From assembly GCA_013396655.1 (NCBI GenBank), contig WBMV01006612.1, positions 897,792 through 961,791 of the forward strand: a stretch of DNA of 64,000 bases, written 5' to 3'. Shown here in pieces: positions 1 through 21,143 of the stretch. This DNA is from Campylorhamphus procurvoides. Taxonomy: Eukaryota; Chordata; Aves; Passeriformes; Dendrocolaptidae. Under the pieces are notes generated by a model, which was given only the letters and a program-made list of their open reading frames with translations, made no database searches and was not told the DNA's origin. Position 1 is the first letter of the stretch. Every line of letters starts with the position of its first letter. The translations under genes and the position numbers were made by a program.

Positions 1-915
1 TGTTATTTGAAGTTTTGAGTGTTAAATCTCACTAGAAGAGTGTAGACTTGCTTGACAGCTGTCATGAAATGGGTAGCATTAAGTGCTTCTCAGGCAAATA
101 CACTTTTTCAGAGTAATGTAAAGTGTAGCTTGTGCAAGACTTACGTAACTTCCTGATTCATGCTTTGAGAATATATGAGAATATATCTTAAGTCCTCAAA
201 CCTAAGGGGTGGACAGTGTATGTAATTGTTTTAAAGCAGTTCAGCAGTTGTCTTTGAAGCTTATTGTGTAAGGTCGTTTCTAGAAATCCAGCTGGTCTTC
301 TAAGAGAGGTTATGTGTATTCTGAGTTGTAAAAACATTTTCCACCAAGAAATCAGGACCAAAAGTTTCCTTGCAGCTCTGTAACTATGAAAAATCCTGTA
401 TTCTGCTTGATAAACACATAAAAGTGCTGCAAAATAAAAGGTTACCTCAAAGAGACTCCCAAAATCCATTTTCCTATTGCATGTCTATCTTTGTCCTGAC
501 TGTTCTGTTCATGTGAAAGAAACACCTTTGTTATCTATTTAATGCAGCAGAAGAAAAGCTTTATTTGTTCTTATTATCACAGGGTTTATTTTTCTTTAGT
601 TCTCTGTTGAGACTCAGTGAGTTGTACTTAGGGGAGCAAAAATCTGTGCCCTTTGACAAAGGACACACTGGGCACTTCCTTGGTTCCTGGTGACAGCTTT
701 CAGTTCCAATTCTAGAAAGTGATGTGCATCTTCTGTGCTTTAGAGCTGTTCCGAATACAACAAAACCCCCACAGAATTCTTTCAGTGTTTTTTAGCTTTT
801 CTATTCTAACACTCTGTACATTTTAAAATACTTAACCAGCCTAGGGAGAATTTCCCTTCGGTTTTTGATCAAATGACTTGAAGCTTCATTTCTTCTCTCT
901 TTTCCTTTACTCCAG
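1..915 (+). other. PRMT9 intron, 3' part
   Basis: This is non-coding sequence ending in a pyrimidine-rich tract and CAG acceptor at 913-915. The next exon enters in phase 2, so the upstream exon must donate two bases of a codon. I see no exon, repeat or RNA gene in this stretch; the open frame on the other strand at 188-469 shows no recognisable protein. Confidence 0.6.
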
Positions 916-1108
916 AGTGGGGATGCAAGAAGTTGCTGGTGTGTGCTTGTCAGAGGCAGTGCAGTTCTTTAGTCCAACATATGCTTTTGCTGGTTCAGAG
1001 GAAACTGTTGAGCCTTACACCACTGAGAAGCTCAGTCGTATTCCTGGAGGTTACATACCCCTGACAGAACCCTGTCAAGTAATGACAGTGGATTTCAATG
1101 ACCTGCAG
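916..1108 (+). CDS. PRMT9: PRMT9 exon a
   Basis: The exon is 193 nt with phase 2 in and phase 0 out. It encodes [18 protein letters not shown] through VDFNDLQ, part of the beta-barrel of the first methyltransferase module. The acceptor is ctccag and the donor CAG|gtaatg. Confidence 0.9.
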
Positions 1109-4100
1109 GTAATGATAATTTTTCTTTTGTTACATCTTTTATAAGTAATTGTTTTATGAATACATAAAGTCCGTATTTCGTTTGCTTTTGGGTTCAGCTT
1201 CAGTTTGTAAGTGTGAAGTTGGCAGGGCTGCACTGAAATCCTCTCCTGGTTTTGATGCTTATCTGGTTGTTTGATTGATCAGATGACATTTTTTGAGGTT
1301 TTGGAGGTAGAGGTTTTTTGTTGGGCATAGTTTAGGGAACTTCATAAACTACCTCACCATAAGATCAAACATCTGCCAGCCTCAGCACAGGGAGGAAGAA
1401 TGCAGTAGACTCATCTTAAAAGATTTATGAAGTTGTGGAGCTGACTTAGTTTATTCCTCTAAAGTTAGTCTTCAAGAAGCTCTTGCAGACAAGAGAAAGA
1501 ATGTATTTTACATCTGACATAAAAATGCCTGTGTGTGTTGGTGGGTAAATGTAAGAGAGGTGAAGAAATTACCCTATAATGGCACCCTTCAGCTCCTTTG
1601 TGTCTTAGGAGATTTCTGTAATATGGCATTCTACAATACAGCAGCATTATTTTGAGCATTTTACACAAAATGTGTTTGTATACACATGCTAAATAAGCCT
1701 GGACTGTAAGGCAAGGACCTCAGCCACCCACAGCTGGGCATGCTATAAAGGTGATACATCTGATCTCTGGTGTGCTTCTTGCTCATTGACCAGTGGTGAG
1801 GAGTTAGCATTGAGTCAGAGCTTAAAATATATTCTGTTATATAAATGAAATTATTCCTGGCTACTGCTTGGCCAGGAATTGCAGTGTTTCTGAATCAATA
1901 GCTTTTCCTAGTTGGCTTGTCTGACGTTCTGAGATTAAAAATGAAATAAGAGAAGGCTGTTCAGTATACTTCTGGGAGCAATCTCTCTGACCTAATGTTG
2001 CCTCTGCTTCTAGCATCAATAAGAAACTATTACTCTCATCTGAGAGCTGTCTGTTCTTAAGCATCTGCCGGCTGGCAAACATGTAAAGATAATTTTAAAG
2101 AGTAAAGAACAGTGTTACTCTTCAAACCATGTTTCAGAACTGCTCCTTTGAAGTTTCAGTTAGACTAATGGAGTGTTCCTGACATGAAATGTGAAGATAT
2201 GATAAATAAAAAGGGAGAAATGCCACTGATGTGAATCACTGATGTGGTTGGGAATTGTTGATTACTGTTTGTTGTTACATTGTCACTGGGCAAATGTGGC
2301 AATTCCAAACACTGGTAGGTTACTTTCAACTTAGGGTTTTTTTGGTTGGTTTTCTATTTTTTTTTTTTGTGTTTCATCATGGCAACAACCTGGATGTTCA
2401 GTCAGTTCAGCTAAAAATCAAAAAGAGAAATTGCCTGTGCTTCTACTGGAAATTAAAAAAAACCCTGCGAGACTTACAAACAGTAGCAGAATTACCTAGT
2501 AAAGATTGAAATTCAGATAAGAGATCAGTGAGGACTAGTAAGGTAATTTCAAGGACCCATTTTCTAAACTTGTATGTCAAAGAATGAGGGGGATGTTGCA
2601 TTTATTCTGCTTGTACCAACTGTCCAGGCATAAACTGACAGAACTGAGAACCAGACTTAAAATACGGTACAACAGTGTTGCTTAAAGTGAGTTGTTGGAG
2701 GCTTCTAAGACATCAATACAAATAACAAGTCAAAATTTAAAAAAAAAATATTTAAAAACCCCCTCATCTGCTTTATGCTGATGACTTCATTACTGCTCTT
2801 GTTAGCAGCAGCAGCAGCTCAGTTCCTCCCAGGCAGGGCAATGAGGTGTGGCTGTAATTAGAGGCTGCAGGCACTTGCACCTCCTGTGTGCATGTTTGCT
2901 GGCAGCAGGTCAGGGCCATGGGGAGGGGAAGTGTTTACCTCTACAGCCAGTAATTAAAGCTCAGTCTCACTTTCAGGCCCTAAAGGAGCTGTGCTTTTGC
3001 CAGCAATTACAGATATTGGCTCTCTAATTCTCACAAGAAGTTTTGTTGAGGAATATTGAGAAACTGAGGATCAAGAGATAGGAAATTCAATAACTGCATT
3101 CTTTCTGTAGTTTGTCCTTCTGTTTGTAGTCCCATTTACTGCTTTTGATGCACATTATGCTTTTCTCTTTCAGAGGATATGTGTGGCATAGCATCATTTT
3201 GGGGTTTTACTGCCTGTTCCTGCCTCGTTCCTTTATTTTCTGCGCGCTCTCTTTAACAAAACTACCTGATAAATTTCCATCTTTATGTACTAGAGCTCTT
3301 CAAATCTGCCATTGTCATAAATTATAGAAAGAAATTTATAAAATGGCTAAAACAGGGATAAATATGAGTTAAGAAGTATGGTACAGAGTGAGGAAAGCTG
3401 AAATAACTGCCTTCAGTTGGGTTTTTAAGTGACCTGGATGTAACACTGCAGTCACTGGAACTCAATGGACATGAACTGTGGGCCTGCTGCTCTTGAAGAA
3501 TAACCAGGAAGAATATTTTTAATGTCAAACACATTTCTAAACATCTAGGACTTCACAGAAACAGAGAAACAGAAGCATACTTGGGCTGTTGCTGTCTTGC
3601 TTCAAGGGGCCTGTTGCCAGCAAAGCTTCAACTTATTCTTTTCTTCTTTGGTAGAGAAGCTACCAGGAAAACGCCTAGCAGTAAAGCACTTTTATTGAAG
3701 AGCAGTGAGATCTTATTATGAACTTTGTTAGCATCCAGTAATTTTAATATGTGCATTGCTCAGCTACCTCTCAGTTGTTGAGAGGTAGACCAACTCTTGG
3801 AGAACACAGAATGAAGAGCGGGGGGAAAAAAAGGCAGCATCTGAGAGCTACTCATGTTCTTAGAGTGCAACTTCTCTTTTGCCCTGTGTCTTTTAAGATT
3901 GAAACTTAAAGAGGACATAAGGAAACTTAAAGAGGACATTGACATAAGCAGATCAGGAAGTTGATAAATGTTTAGGAAGGGCTGTTATTAAGCAGAATGG
4001 TTGTGACTAAGAGAACCGTTGGTCCCTTGTGCTTGGCCTCCCGTTAATTGGCTTATGCCAGGACTAAGACATTAGAGCTGATCCTTTTGTGTTTGGGAAT

Positions 4101-7100
4101 CTTGGTAGCAGGAAGTAATTCCTGAGAAAAATAAATTGTACATGGAAGACGTAATTCCTGTTATATATATTCACAACTTTTTAGGAGTATTGGAAAATGT
4201 ATAATTGATCCCTTTTAGGGAGACCTTAGTCCTTCCCAGTAGTGAAATTGTACATGCCTGACCTTTTACATAAGGCCCACAGCCCAGGTGGCAGAGAAAA
4301 CATCCTCAAAGGTGTTTGACTTTATTGGGTTTTTAATGATTTTGCTGAATCTCTGAGTGAATTCAGTGCTTGCACACAGAATTTCTAGAATTGATTGAAC
4401 ACAGGTTTCAAGTGAAGCCTCAGCATTGGCTTGAATCCAGCTCAAAAGACTGCCTCTGATTTTGTTACTTCTCATAAGGCAAGCCTTGCCAGTCTGAAGT
4501 CTTTCTTGCAGTTTTCAGTGGGTTTAAATATGTGTTCTTAGATGTAGGTGTTTGCTTTTTTGGCTGATGGATGCAGGTTGTTGATGTGGGCATGCAGTTC
4601 CTATGCTATGGAGTACTAATGGGGATAATTGGTATTGTAGAAGCTCATTAAGTTTCTGTTGGGTGCCCTCATGGATTGGTGCAGAAATTTGGGTGATTTA
4701 GTTTAATAAAAACAATTTTTTATTCATGGAAATAAATTTTCACACTTTTTTTTTTCCTCTTTCCATTTTAATCAGGAGCTGAAAAGCCTTGCAACTAGAA
4801 AGCCCTGGAAGCTCAGCCTGCCAGTCACTCAGGGAGGAACGCTAGATGCTATTGTGGTGTGGTTTGTGCTACAGCTGGATGATGAACATGCTCTATCTAC
4901 AAGTCCCAGTGAGGAAACTTGTTGGGAACAGGCAGTTTATCCTGTGCAGGGCCTCCTTGGTATGTCCTGTGGATTTTTTTGTGGTTTCGTTTTGGCTTTG
5001 AGCTGGTTAGGTTATGTCAGATACTAGGAAGTAGCAGCAAATAGGATTAGAAGCTCAACATCAAGTAGCCATGAGATGGTTACTGGTCATGTTTGTGGTC
5101 TGCAGTGCACAGTCCCTGCTTTGCCTGGGACTCTGCTCTGAAGCAGATAAGGGACATGCTTAACGCCTGGAAAAATGCTTTTCATTAAGGTGGGGCTTTT
5201 TCTTTATATTGAATTAAATGCATTTTGGAATAACTCCAAAAGGTGGGGCTACTGACTGGTTCTGCTTAGTGAAGATGTGACTTGGGAAAGTTGAGGTAGG
5301 AATTTCTAGCTGCTACTGCCACAAAAACAAAACTAACCAGGATGGCCCCGTCCCATGTGGAGAATCTGGTATTTGGCCTTGTTAAATTTCATGGGGTTGG
5401 TAATTGCCCAGCTCTCTAGTTTATCCCCATCTCTCTGTAAGGCTCTCCCTACCCTGGGATAGTCTGCAGCTCCTCCTAATTCAATATCGATAGACTGTAG
5501 GGACAGCTGTGCCACAGACTCACAGGGAGGGGAAGAGACTCTCTTAGTTTATGTTGCTGTTGGAAGAAATGTTGGTCAAACTATAGCATATTTGTTTTGA
5601 AATTCTGGTCTGTATGAGTGAATTTACTTTCTTGGAACATACACAAAGATGTCCAAAAACCATCCTGAGCTGCACACCATAAATGTTCCAGTAAAATTTA
5701 TTTTGAATCAACTACCCTTTCTAAACTGTAGCTGTTGTTTTCCACCTAGCTACAAATTACCTTTGTCTACAGGAGGTATTAAAAGGTTAAGTATTTAAGA
5801 TCTAGCATTTTAAAGCAAAAGCAGTTTCATTACCAGCAGATTTTTGTTCTGCTCTGCTGTCAGCAGAACACTTGAGCCTGTCTATGATAAATACATACTA
5901 CTTTGAGAATAAATGCATTTTGCCTACTGTGAGACAGTTTAAGGCAAATGTTAATGCACAATAGCAGATTGCAACTTGTGGGTACAGATGAGAACAACTG
6001 TTTGGTACACACTAGTAACAACTAATGAACAGATGAGATAATAGGGTGGGGTGGGTTGGTTGGTTGGCTGTTTTAAGCACTGTGTGGCTGCTTCAGTGAT
6101 GTTTATGTGGAATAACTGCCCTGTTTAAATGCTCTTTTACCAAGATTATTCTGTGAAGACTGGAGATACTGTGATGATGGAGGTTTGCTGCCAGGATTGC
6201 TACCTGAAGATCCAGAAGATTTCTTTGACTTCAGAGTGTGGGATGGATTTCAGTGACAGAGACAACATGCTGAGTTTGGGCAATGAGGCTGAATTATGTA
6301 ATGCTCTGGCTGGACTTCAGACAACCAGCAAACAGGATGGCAGCAGCCAAGTGTGTGTGTTGGAATCCACAGAAATAGCCCTGCTGAATGACGTACCCTA
6401 CCATGAATGCTTTAAAGCTGCCATGAGCAAAGTCCTGCTGTCATTAAATCCAAGTAAGGACTTGCACTCCATGGATGTTGATGGACATGGCAGTGGGATA
6501 AACTTCCAAGAGAATCAAAACAAGAGCTCTCTAGATGTGGCTCCTGATCCTTTGTACATTTTAGATGTCTCTGAAGGCTTCTCCATCCTGCCAATTATAG
6601 CTGGCAAACTTGGACCAGTCAAAGCCTACAGTTCTGTTGAGAAAGAACAGCATCAGGCAGCACTTAACATCATTTCAGAAGCTAACCATTTCCCTAGGGA
6701 AACACTGGAGTTCTGGCTCAGCCACTTAGAAGAAGAAAGTGTAGTGCTACAGAGACCCAAATCAGACAAATTGTGGAGTATTATTATCTTGGATGTTATA
6801 GAGACATCAGGTTTAATCCAGCAGGAGGTCATGGAAAAGGCTGCGATATCCAGGTACAGTAGAAATGGACAGAAGTATTTCTAGGAATCCATAATTAACT
6901 GAAAAATGTTGAATATTCATCCTAACTACAAAATTACTGTCATGTTGGTTTTGTACAGCAGAAAAAGGTTTTTTTTCCCCTGAATGGATTGAACTTCCCA
7001 GAGGGTTTCTGGCATGACCATTGTATACATGTCTCTTTTCTAAAAAAGTGTCAAGATTTCATGGTCACGGATTTCTTTTTGTATTTTTTATGCATGAATA

Positions 7101-9106
7101 TGAATGGAGGATCATATTGCTTAGTCTGCCAGAAGTTCCCAGGATAACCAGGGTAGCTTTTATGCAAGGTTAGAAAAGTCCTGAGTCATATATGTGTCAA
7201 ACAGTTGTTGGTACCAGTTAAAAGACAAACACGTGGTGCTAGAGCAGTCAGGGAGGCAGCAGCAAAGGTAGCTGTTTCCCATGGCAGAAGTAGTGGGAAG
7301 GAAGGCAAAGCAAGAGGCATAAAATAAGGGAAATGGGTAACAAAGTGTGAAATGGATTTATCCCCTTTTGTGGTGCTACGGAAGCTTCTCTGTTAATCTC
7401 CATGCTTAATGAGGGCAGAATATTCCAGACAATATACGCTCATATTACTTTTTCTAAGTTTTGAACCTAAAGCAATCAGTGTTGAATGGGAGCTGGTTGA
7501 TACTGTGCTGAGTGAAGGCTGCTGTGGTGTTGCTGCTCTCAGCAGGGTGATGCTCTGTAGCCAAAGACCAAGCAAGGCTCAGGTGTTGTTTCAGGAAAAA
7601 CTGCCATCCCGTCTTGTTGTCAGTTTTTGTTCAATACTTAAATTCCCACAGAGTTTTGTTTTCCTATGGACACGCTGCCTCCTTAGCCAGTGCCTCCCAA
7701 CAGTGTACACTTGCTGACTTAGTTCTATTAAGCTTTTCTGACAGTCCTTCAGTATTAGAGGCTGTTGCTATGAATAAATCCCACTGTCTTACTTGTGAAC
7801 TATCACCATATCCAACACTGTCACTGAGAAGAGATTATGTAGTTCCATAATTTTAGTACTTTGTGACAAGTTTCCTTTTTTTTGTGTGATTCAGCTGTCT
7901 GGTCAAATGGGATCAAACTCAAATGCTTTAGGAGCACTTGACTTCAGGGGAAGATCGAGTGTGCCTTTCTTAAATGTAGTTAATGTTCCTTCATTACTGT
8001 TGATCAATATGCTTCACAGGTGAAATCTCTCCTTTTACAGATGTTTACTTCACAGTGGAGGGAAGATTTTCCCACAGTATGTGTTGGTATATGGGATGCT
8101 TGTAGAATCAGAGTCTCTGTTACTGGAGAGTGCTGTCCAAGGAACAGAACCAACTCTGGGGTTTAATATAGCCCCTTTCATCAACCAGTTCAAGGTAGGA
8201 AGTTGGTGGGTGTCTCCCAGGCCCAGTTTCAAAGCCTACAGCTGTCCAGGTGTTTAGATTTGGTGTAAACTGCAAGAAGGTATTGATGTTATCAAGAGGT
8301 TTATACAACCTTGAGATAAACTGAGTGACATTTGTTTTAGAACTGGTTTGGGTTTTGTTGAGTGATGCAACGTTAATGTATGGAAGAGCAAGTGTGCTGT
8401 TATTATTCCCATTGTTACTTTGTATCCCAATGGTCCCGTTTCAAAAGGGATTAAAGGGTGTACTTCATATTTTTATCCATCTCTGACAGGCATTACACTA
8501 ATTCCTGGCAACTTTTGTGTTATGATTATGTTTTCTAACTCTTCACTTTTTAATGGCTATTGCTGCCTGCAGTTATGGTATGTAATTTCAGGTACCTGTT
8601 CGTGTGTATTTGGATCTCTCGACATTACCCTGTGTCCCCTTGAGCAAACCAGCAGAGCTTTTAAGGCTGGATCTCATGAACCCTCTGTTGAACAGCCCCA
8701 GCAGAGAAGTGAAGGTGAGTTGTGTCAACAAGAAGCCCAAAGCTCATTAGGTGTTCACGTGAGCTGAAAATTCCAATACACAATTTACTTGGCTGCTGGT
8801 ATCTCTGAAAAGGATTGAATTGTTCCAACTACTTCCTTCCCAAAGACATAAGCAAACAGTATAACTGATGACTATTTTGAATATTTTTAGGTAAATATTT
8901 GTAAGTCTGGCCGAGTCACTGCAATTCCCTTCTGGTATCACATCCATCTAGATGAAGACCATAGCTTGAACACATCTGATGAGTCCTCACACTGGAAACA
9001 AGCTGCAGTTGTTCTTGATGAGCCCATCCCAGTTCAGGCTGGAGATGAGCTTGTGCTTGATGTTCAACACCATAAAAGCAATATCAGCATTACAGTCAAA
9101 CGGTGA
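916..9106 (+). CDS. PRMT9: Protein arginine methyltransferase 9, C-terminal ~525 residues (six exons; 5' part off window)
   Basis: Coding exons are 916-1108, 4776-4959, 6145-6853, 8041-8194, 8592-8714 and 8891-9106. All have AG/GT borders and join in one open frame to the TGA at 9104-9106. The C-terminal sequence, ending [12 protein letters not shown], is recognisably PRMT9 (older name PRMT10). PRMT9 is known as a type II enzyme that symmetrically dimethylates splicing factor SF3B2. It is unusual in having two methyltransferase modules in tandem after TPR repeats. About 525 of the usual ~845 residues are here: the end of module 1 ([10 protein letters not shown] then CWEQAVYP), a linker, and module 2 ending with [10 protein letters not shown] and SHWKQAAVV, which repeats the same barrel/loop pattern. 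The SAM-binding and double-Glu parts of module 1 lie in upstream exons not in the window. No frameshift or stop is seen. The gene converges on TMEM184C. Confidence 0.93.
4776..4959 (+). CDS. PRMT9: PRMT9 exon b
   Basis: The exon is 184 nt with phase 0 in and phase 1 out, behind a strong polypyrimidine tract (4745-4775). It encodes the end of module 1, including [17 protein letters not shown] and the CWEQAVYP loop, which corresponds to the THW-type loop of PRMTs. Confidence 0.92.
5333..5515 (-). mobile_element. CR1 LINE fragment (reverse transcriptase coding part)
   Basis: The minus strand stays open and reads [18 protein letters not shown] then HMGRGHPG. This resembles the conserved segment of CR1 reverse transcriptases (general form: LERWA..N.MKFNKAKC.VLHLGRGNP). 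The fragment lies in a PRMT9 intron, opposite to the gene, and is truncated on both sides. Family assignment is from memory of the CR1 consensus, not from a search. Confidence 0.75.
6145..6853 (+). CDS. PRMT9: PRMT9 exon c (large exon)
   Basis: The 709-nt exon enters in phase 1 (G|AT = Asp) and leaves in phase 2 (AG|). It encodes [20 protein letters not shown], an acidic and serine-rich linker, and the start of the second methyltransferase module ([19 protein letters not shown]). It is followed by [16 protein letters not shown] and [18 protein letters not shown]. The frame stays open into the intron until 6884, but the donor ccAG|gtacag and the homology end at 6853. Confidence 0.92.
8041..8194 (+). 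CDS. PRMT9: PRMT9 exon d
   Basis: The exon is 154 nt with acceptor ttttacag and donor AAG|gtagga. It encodes [18 protein letters not shown], then [11 protein letters not shown] and [12 protein letters not shown]. These belong to the barrel region of the second methyltransferase module. Confidence 0.92.
8592..8714 (+). CDS. PRMT9: PRMT9 exon e
   Basis: The exon is 123 nt (41 codons, phase 0 to 0) and encodes [18 protein letters not shown] through NSPSREVK. The acceptor is atttcag and the donor AAG|gtgagt. Confidence 0.92.
8891..9106 (+). CDS. PRMT9: PRMT9 terminal coding exon
   Basis: The exon is 216 nt and opens in phase 0 after tttttag. It encodes [31 protein letters not shown] and the C-terminus [12 protein letters not shown], then TGA at 9104-9106. 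The SHWKQ loop matches the human PRMT9 C-terminal module as I remember it. Confidence 0.95.
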   Translation, partial: VNICKSGRVTAIPFWYHIHLDEDHSLNTSDESSHWKQAAVVLDEPIPVQAGDELVLDVQHHKSNISITVKR

Positions 9107-9215
9107 AGAATGTCCCAGGTGAACTGCCTTGTGGTTAATTACCTATGTATAAACTCACTGTTCATAACATCACTGCTGTTACTTTGTATTAAAGTCTGAA
9201 CTTTATCTACTGCTC
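9107..9215 (+). other. PRMT9: PRMT9 3' UTR (short)
   Basis: The UTR runs from the stop to just beyond the ATTAAA signal at 9188-9193. A T/GT-rich stretch follows at about 9221-9240, as expected of a downstream element. The cleavage point is inferred. Confidence 0.6.
9188..9193 (+). promoter_or_regulatory. Poly(A) signal ATTAAA, PRMT9
   Basis: This is a common variant hexamer 82 bp after the PRMT9 stop, followed by ggctgttttgttgcttt as a GU-rich element. Confidence 0.6.
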
Positions 9216-9679
9216 AAAAAGGCTGTTTTGTTGCTTTAATAGTACTTAGGTTCCACTGATGGGACTAAAATTTTCACTGTAAGGGTATCTTACCAAGCAC
9301 AGCAGCTACTGGGCTTCCAGCAGCTCTAATCTTTCAGATCTTCCTCCTAGCACTGCCCCTTTTTACCTGTATGCATGCAGGATATCAGATTGTTTGTAGT
9401 AGGGGTTACGGTGGGCACTCAAGTCCCACAGCATTGTGAACTTCTACAAGTTGTTTCACTTTAGAACATTGCTGTTACATTAATAACATGATACCTGGAA
9501 GCAAGCATAAATAAATAGATTCTGATTCTTCAAGCACTCTCTTTTCAGTACAAGCCATAAAATACTGAAAGCACAAACTCTTGTAGGAGTTACACTTAAG
9601 ATCCCCTTCTTCCATGAGGAGGACAGTTGTAGCTATGTGTCATTCACAGTGGAGCAGTAAATCAAATTGCTAGAAGATG

Positions 9680-11173
9680 AACAGTTTAAATAAAATCTTT
9701 ATTTGCTTATTTACAACAAAGGCAATGACTTGGCAAATTGAAAATGATGATTTTCAGTTTCTCACTAACTTCAGATACAGCAAGTACATACTCAACTATA
9801 AAATATGCAGTCTAGTGAGTAAGGCGCAATATTTACATCACACTAGTACTGCAAAAAAAGCACTTAAGATGAACTTACTGACAGCCAGAAGTTAAACATT
9901 TATTCTGTAAATGCTAACAATGCTTAAAAAGAAACTTAAAATCTTGTCATTTCAAAGGCTAGTGCTCTGTTGGTTTGGGTTTTTCTTTGTCAGATTGCAA
10001 ACATGCAATAATAGTAAAAATCTGATAATGGGATAAAAAGGATACCCCTCTGTCACTGTCAGTTTTTGCAAAATAACATTTTGATACAACTGTACTGCTT
10101 CTTGGTCTGAAATCTAATGCTGGTAACTTCAGTATTAGATTAGCTACATGGTTTTACCTTAGCAAAGGTCTTCTCTGGGGTGGTGCTGGGAAAAACAGCT
10201 ATTACATTTGAATCCAGGCTATACTAGAAGCATAACACAATCACACACAGACACAAATTTAAGAATACAAATTACTACAGACACATTGTCAAGATATCCT
10301 GCTTTAACAGCTTAAAAAAACCCTTAAGTGTTAAAGCATTTATTGCAGCCCAAAATAAATCCATTTTGTTTGCTACCTCATTTTTTTTGACATCTTTTAT
10401 TCCCCTTCGATATATTTTAAGGTAGTAACAGTTATTCTTCTTTTAGAAGGATAGGAAAAAACCTAGTCAATTAAGGAATTAATCCCAAACTTACCATCCT
10501 GGCTGTCTCTTCTGAATGTAAAAGACTTACAAACTATGAGCTACAAGGACAACAGATAAGCCAACCATTACAATCTGTGCATGGAATTTGACAGCAAGGC
10601 CTGTAAGGAATGCTTTCTTGGTACAGATTCTTTACTGATGCTCTGTAGTAACTCTATTCCTGAAAGGGCTATGCAGGAAAGGAAAGGAGATGGCATCTGT
10701 ACAGAAGTTACCATTTCACCCACACTCCATTCAGCATCGGGGTATGGAAGTTAACCATCATTAAGTGGACAACCAAAGTTAATACAAACAGTTTTGGTAC
10801 TGCTCTCCTTAAATTACATTCTTGAAACTTAGTTTGCCCACTGCTAGTAGTACTTGCATTTTGTCTTTAGAAGAGCAGAGTATTTTTTCAGACATTTCCT
10901 TTGTATTAATAAAAGTCAGTATAATTTTGATACGATGTGGAAGGGTTTAGCAGTTTAAGGAGTTGATGCTCAAATTTATGCAGAAACCTTTACAGTGTGC
11001 GTGTTTTGTATCCATGGGGTACTCACAGCTCCTCACATCCATCACAGGTTCCAAATTTGGGTGTCAGTTACAGCCATATCCTCTTCCTCTCCACACAGCA
11101 GCTTTTCAACTTTCATTGCTAATAGTACTTGTTAACAGGATGCATGTGGCAAGTTTTCAAAGACAAGCTCAGT
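9680..11173 (-). other. TMEM184C: TMEM184C 3' UTR
   Basis: This is about 1.5 kb of AT-rich sequence between the TAA (11174-11176) and a distal AATAAA on the minus strand (9698-9703). Other AATAAA hexamers on that strand further upstream could give shorter transcripts. I see no coding sequence or repeat in it. Confidence 0.55.
9698..9703 (-). promoter_or_regulatory. Poly(A) signal AATAAA, TMEM184C (distal candidate)
   Basis: The plus strand reads tttatt, that is AATAAA on the gene strand. It is the candidate farthest from the stop that still precedes the PRMT9 end. Which signal is used cannot be decided from sequence. Confidence 0.45.
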
Positions 11174-20470
<9,297 letters not shown>

Positions 20471-20490
20471 GCGGCAGGGATGCGGAACAC

Positions 20491-21143
20491 GCGTTAAACT
20501 TCGCGGATCTGTGGGGCGGACAGTATAAAATACGTGTTAAACGACGCGGTTCTGTGAGGCGAACAGTGCAAAACACGTTAAACTTCATGGATCTGTGGGA
20601 CGGACAGTGCCAAAAACGCATTAAAGTTCATGGATTTGTGGGGCGAGCAGTGCAAAACAGGTGTTAAACTTAATAGATTTGTGGGCAAACTGTATAAAAC
20701 ACGTGTTAAACTTAATGGATTTGTAGGCAAACAGTATAAAACACGTTAAACTTAATGGGTTTGTGGACAAACAGTATAAAAGACATGTTAAACTTCATGG
20801 ATTTGTGGGCAAAGAGTATAAAACACGTGTTAAACTTCACAGATCTGTGGGGCGAACAGTGTAAAACACGTTTTAAACTTCATGGATTTGTGGATGAACA
20901 GTGCAAAATGCATTAAAGTTCACGGATTTGTGGGGCAAAAAGTGCAAAATGTGTTAAACTTCACGGATTTGTGGGGCGAACAGTGTAAAACCCATTTTAA
21001 ACTTCGTGGATCTGTGGGGCGAGCAGTGCAAAACATGTTAAACCTCAAGGATTTGTTGGATGAACAGTGCCAAACACATGTTAAACTTTGCGGATTTGTT
21101 GGACGAGCACTGCAAAACGTGTTAAAATTCACAGATTTGTTGG
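20491..21143 (+). repeat. 41-bp minisatellite, ~16 copies
   Basis: Head-to-tail units of 38-43 bp occur, with approximate consensus gtgttaaacttcatggattt followed by gtggggcgaacagtgcaaaa and cac. I counted 15 full units and a partial one. Units differ by substitutions and small indels and may include related subtypes (gtataaaa versus gtgcaaaa). The array lies about 300 bp upstream of the TMEM184C start codon, next to its CpG island. Open frames across it are by-products of a unit length not divisible by three. Confidence 0.92.

Noticed and set aside
188..469. 93-codon minus-strand frame in the first PRMT9 intron
   Set aside because: It has no homology, no splice context and intron-like composition.
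20491..21143. CRISPR array
   Set aside because: There are no unique spacers between repeats, units are contiguous and degenerate, and this is a vertebrate genome.
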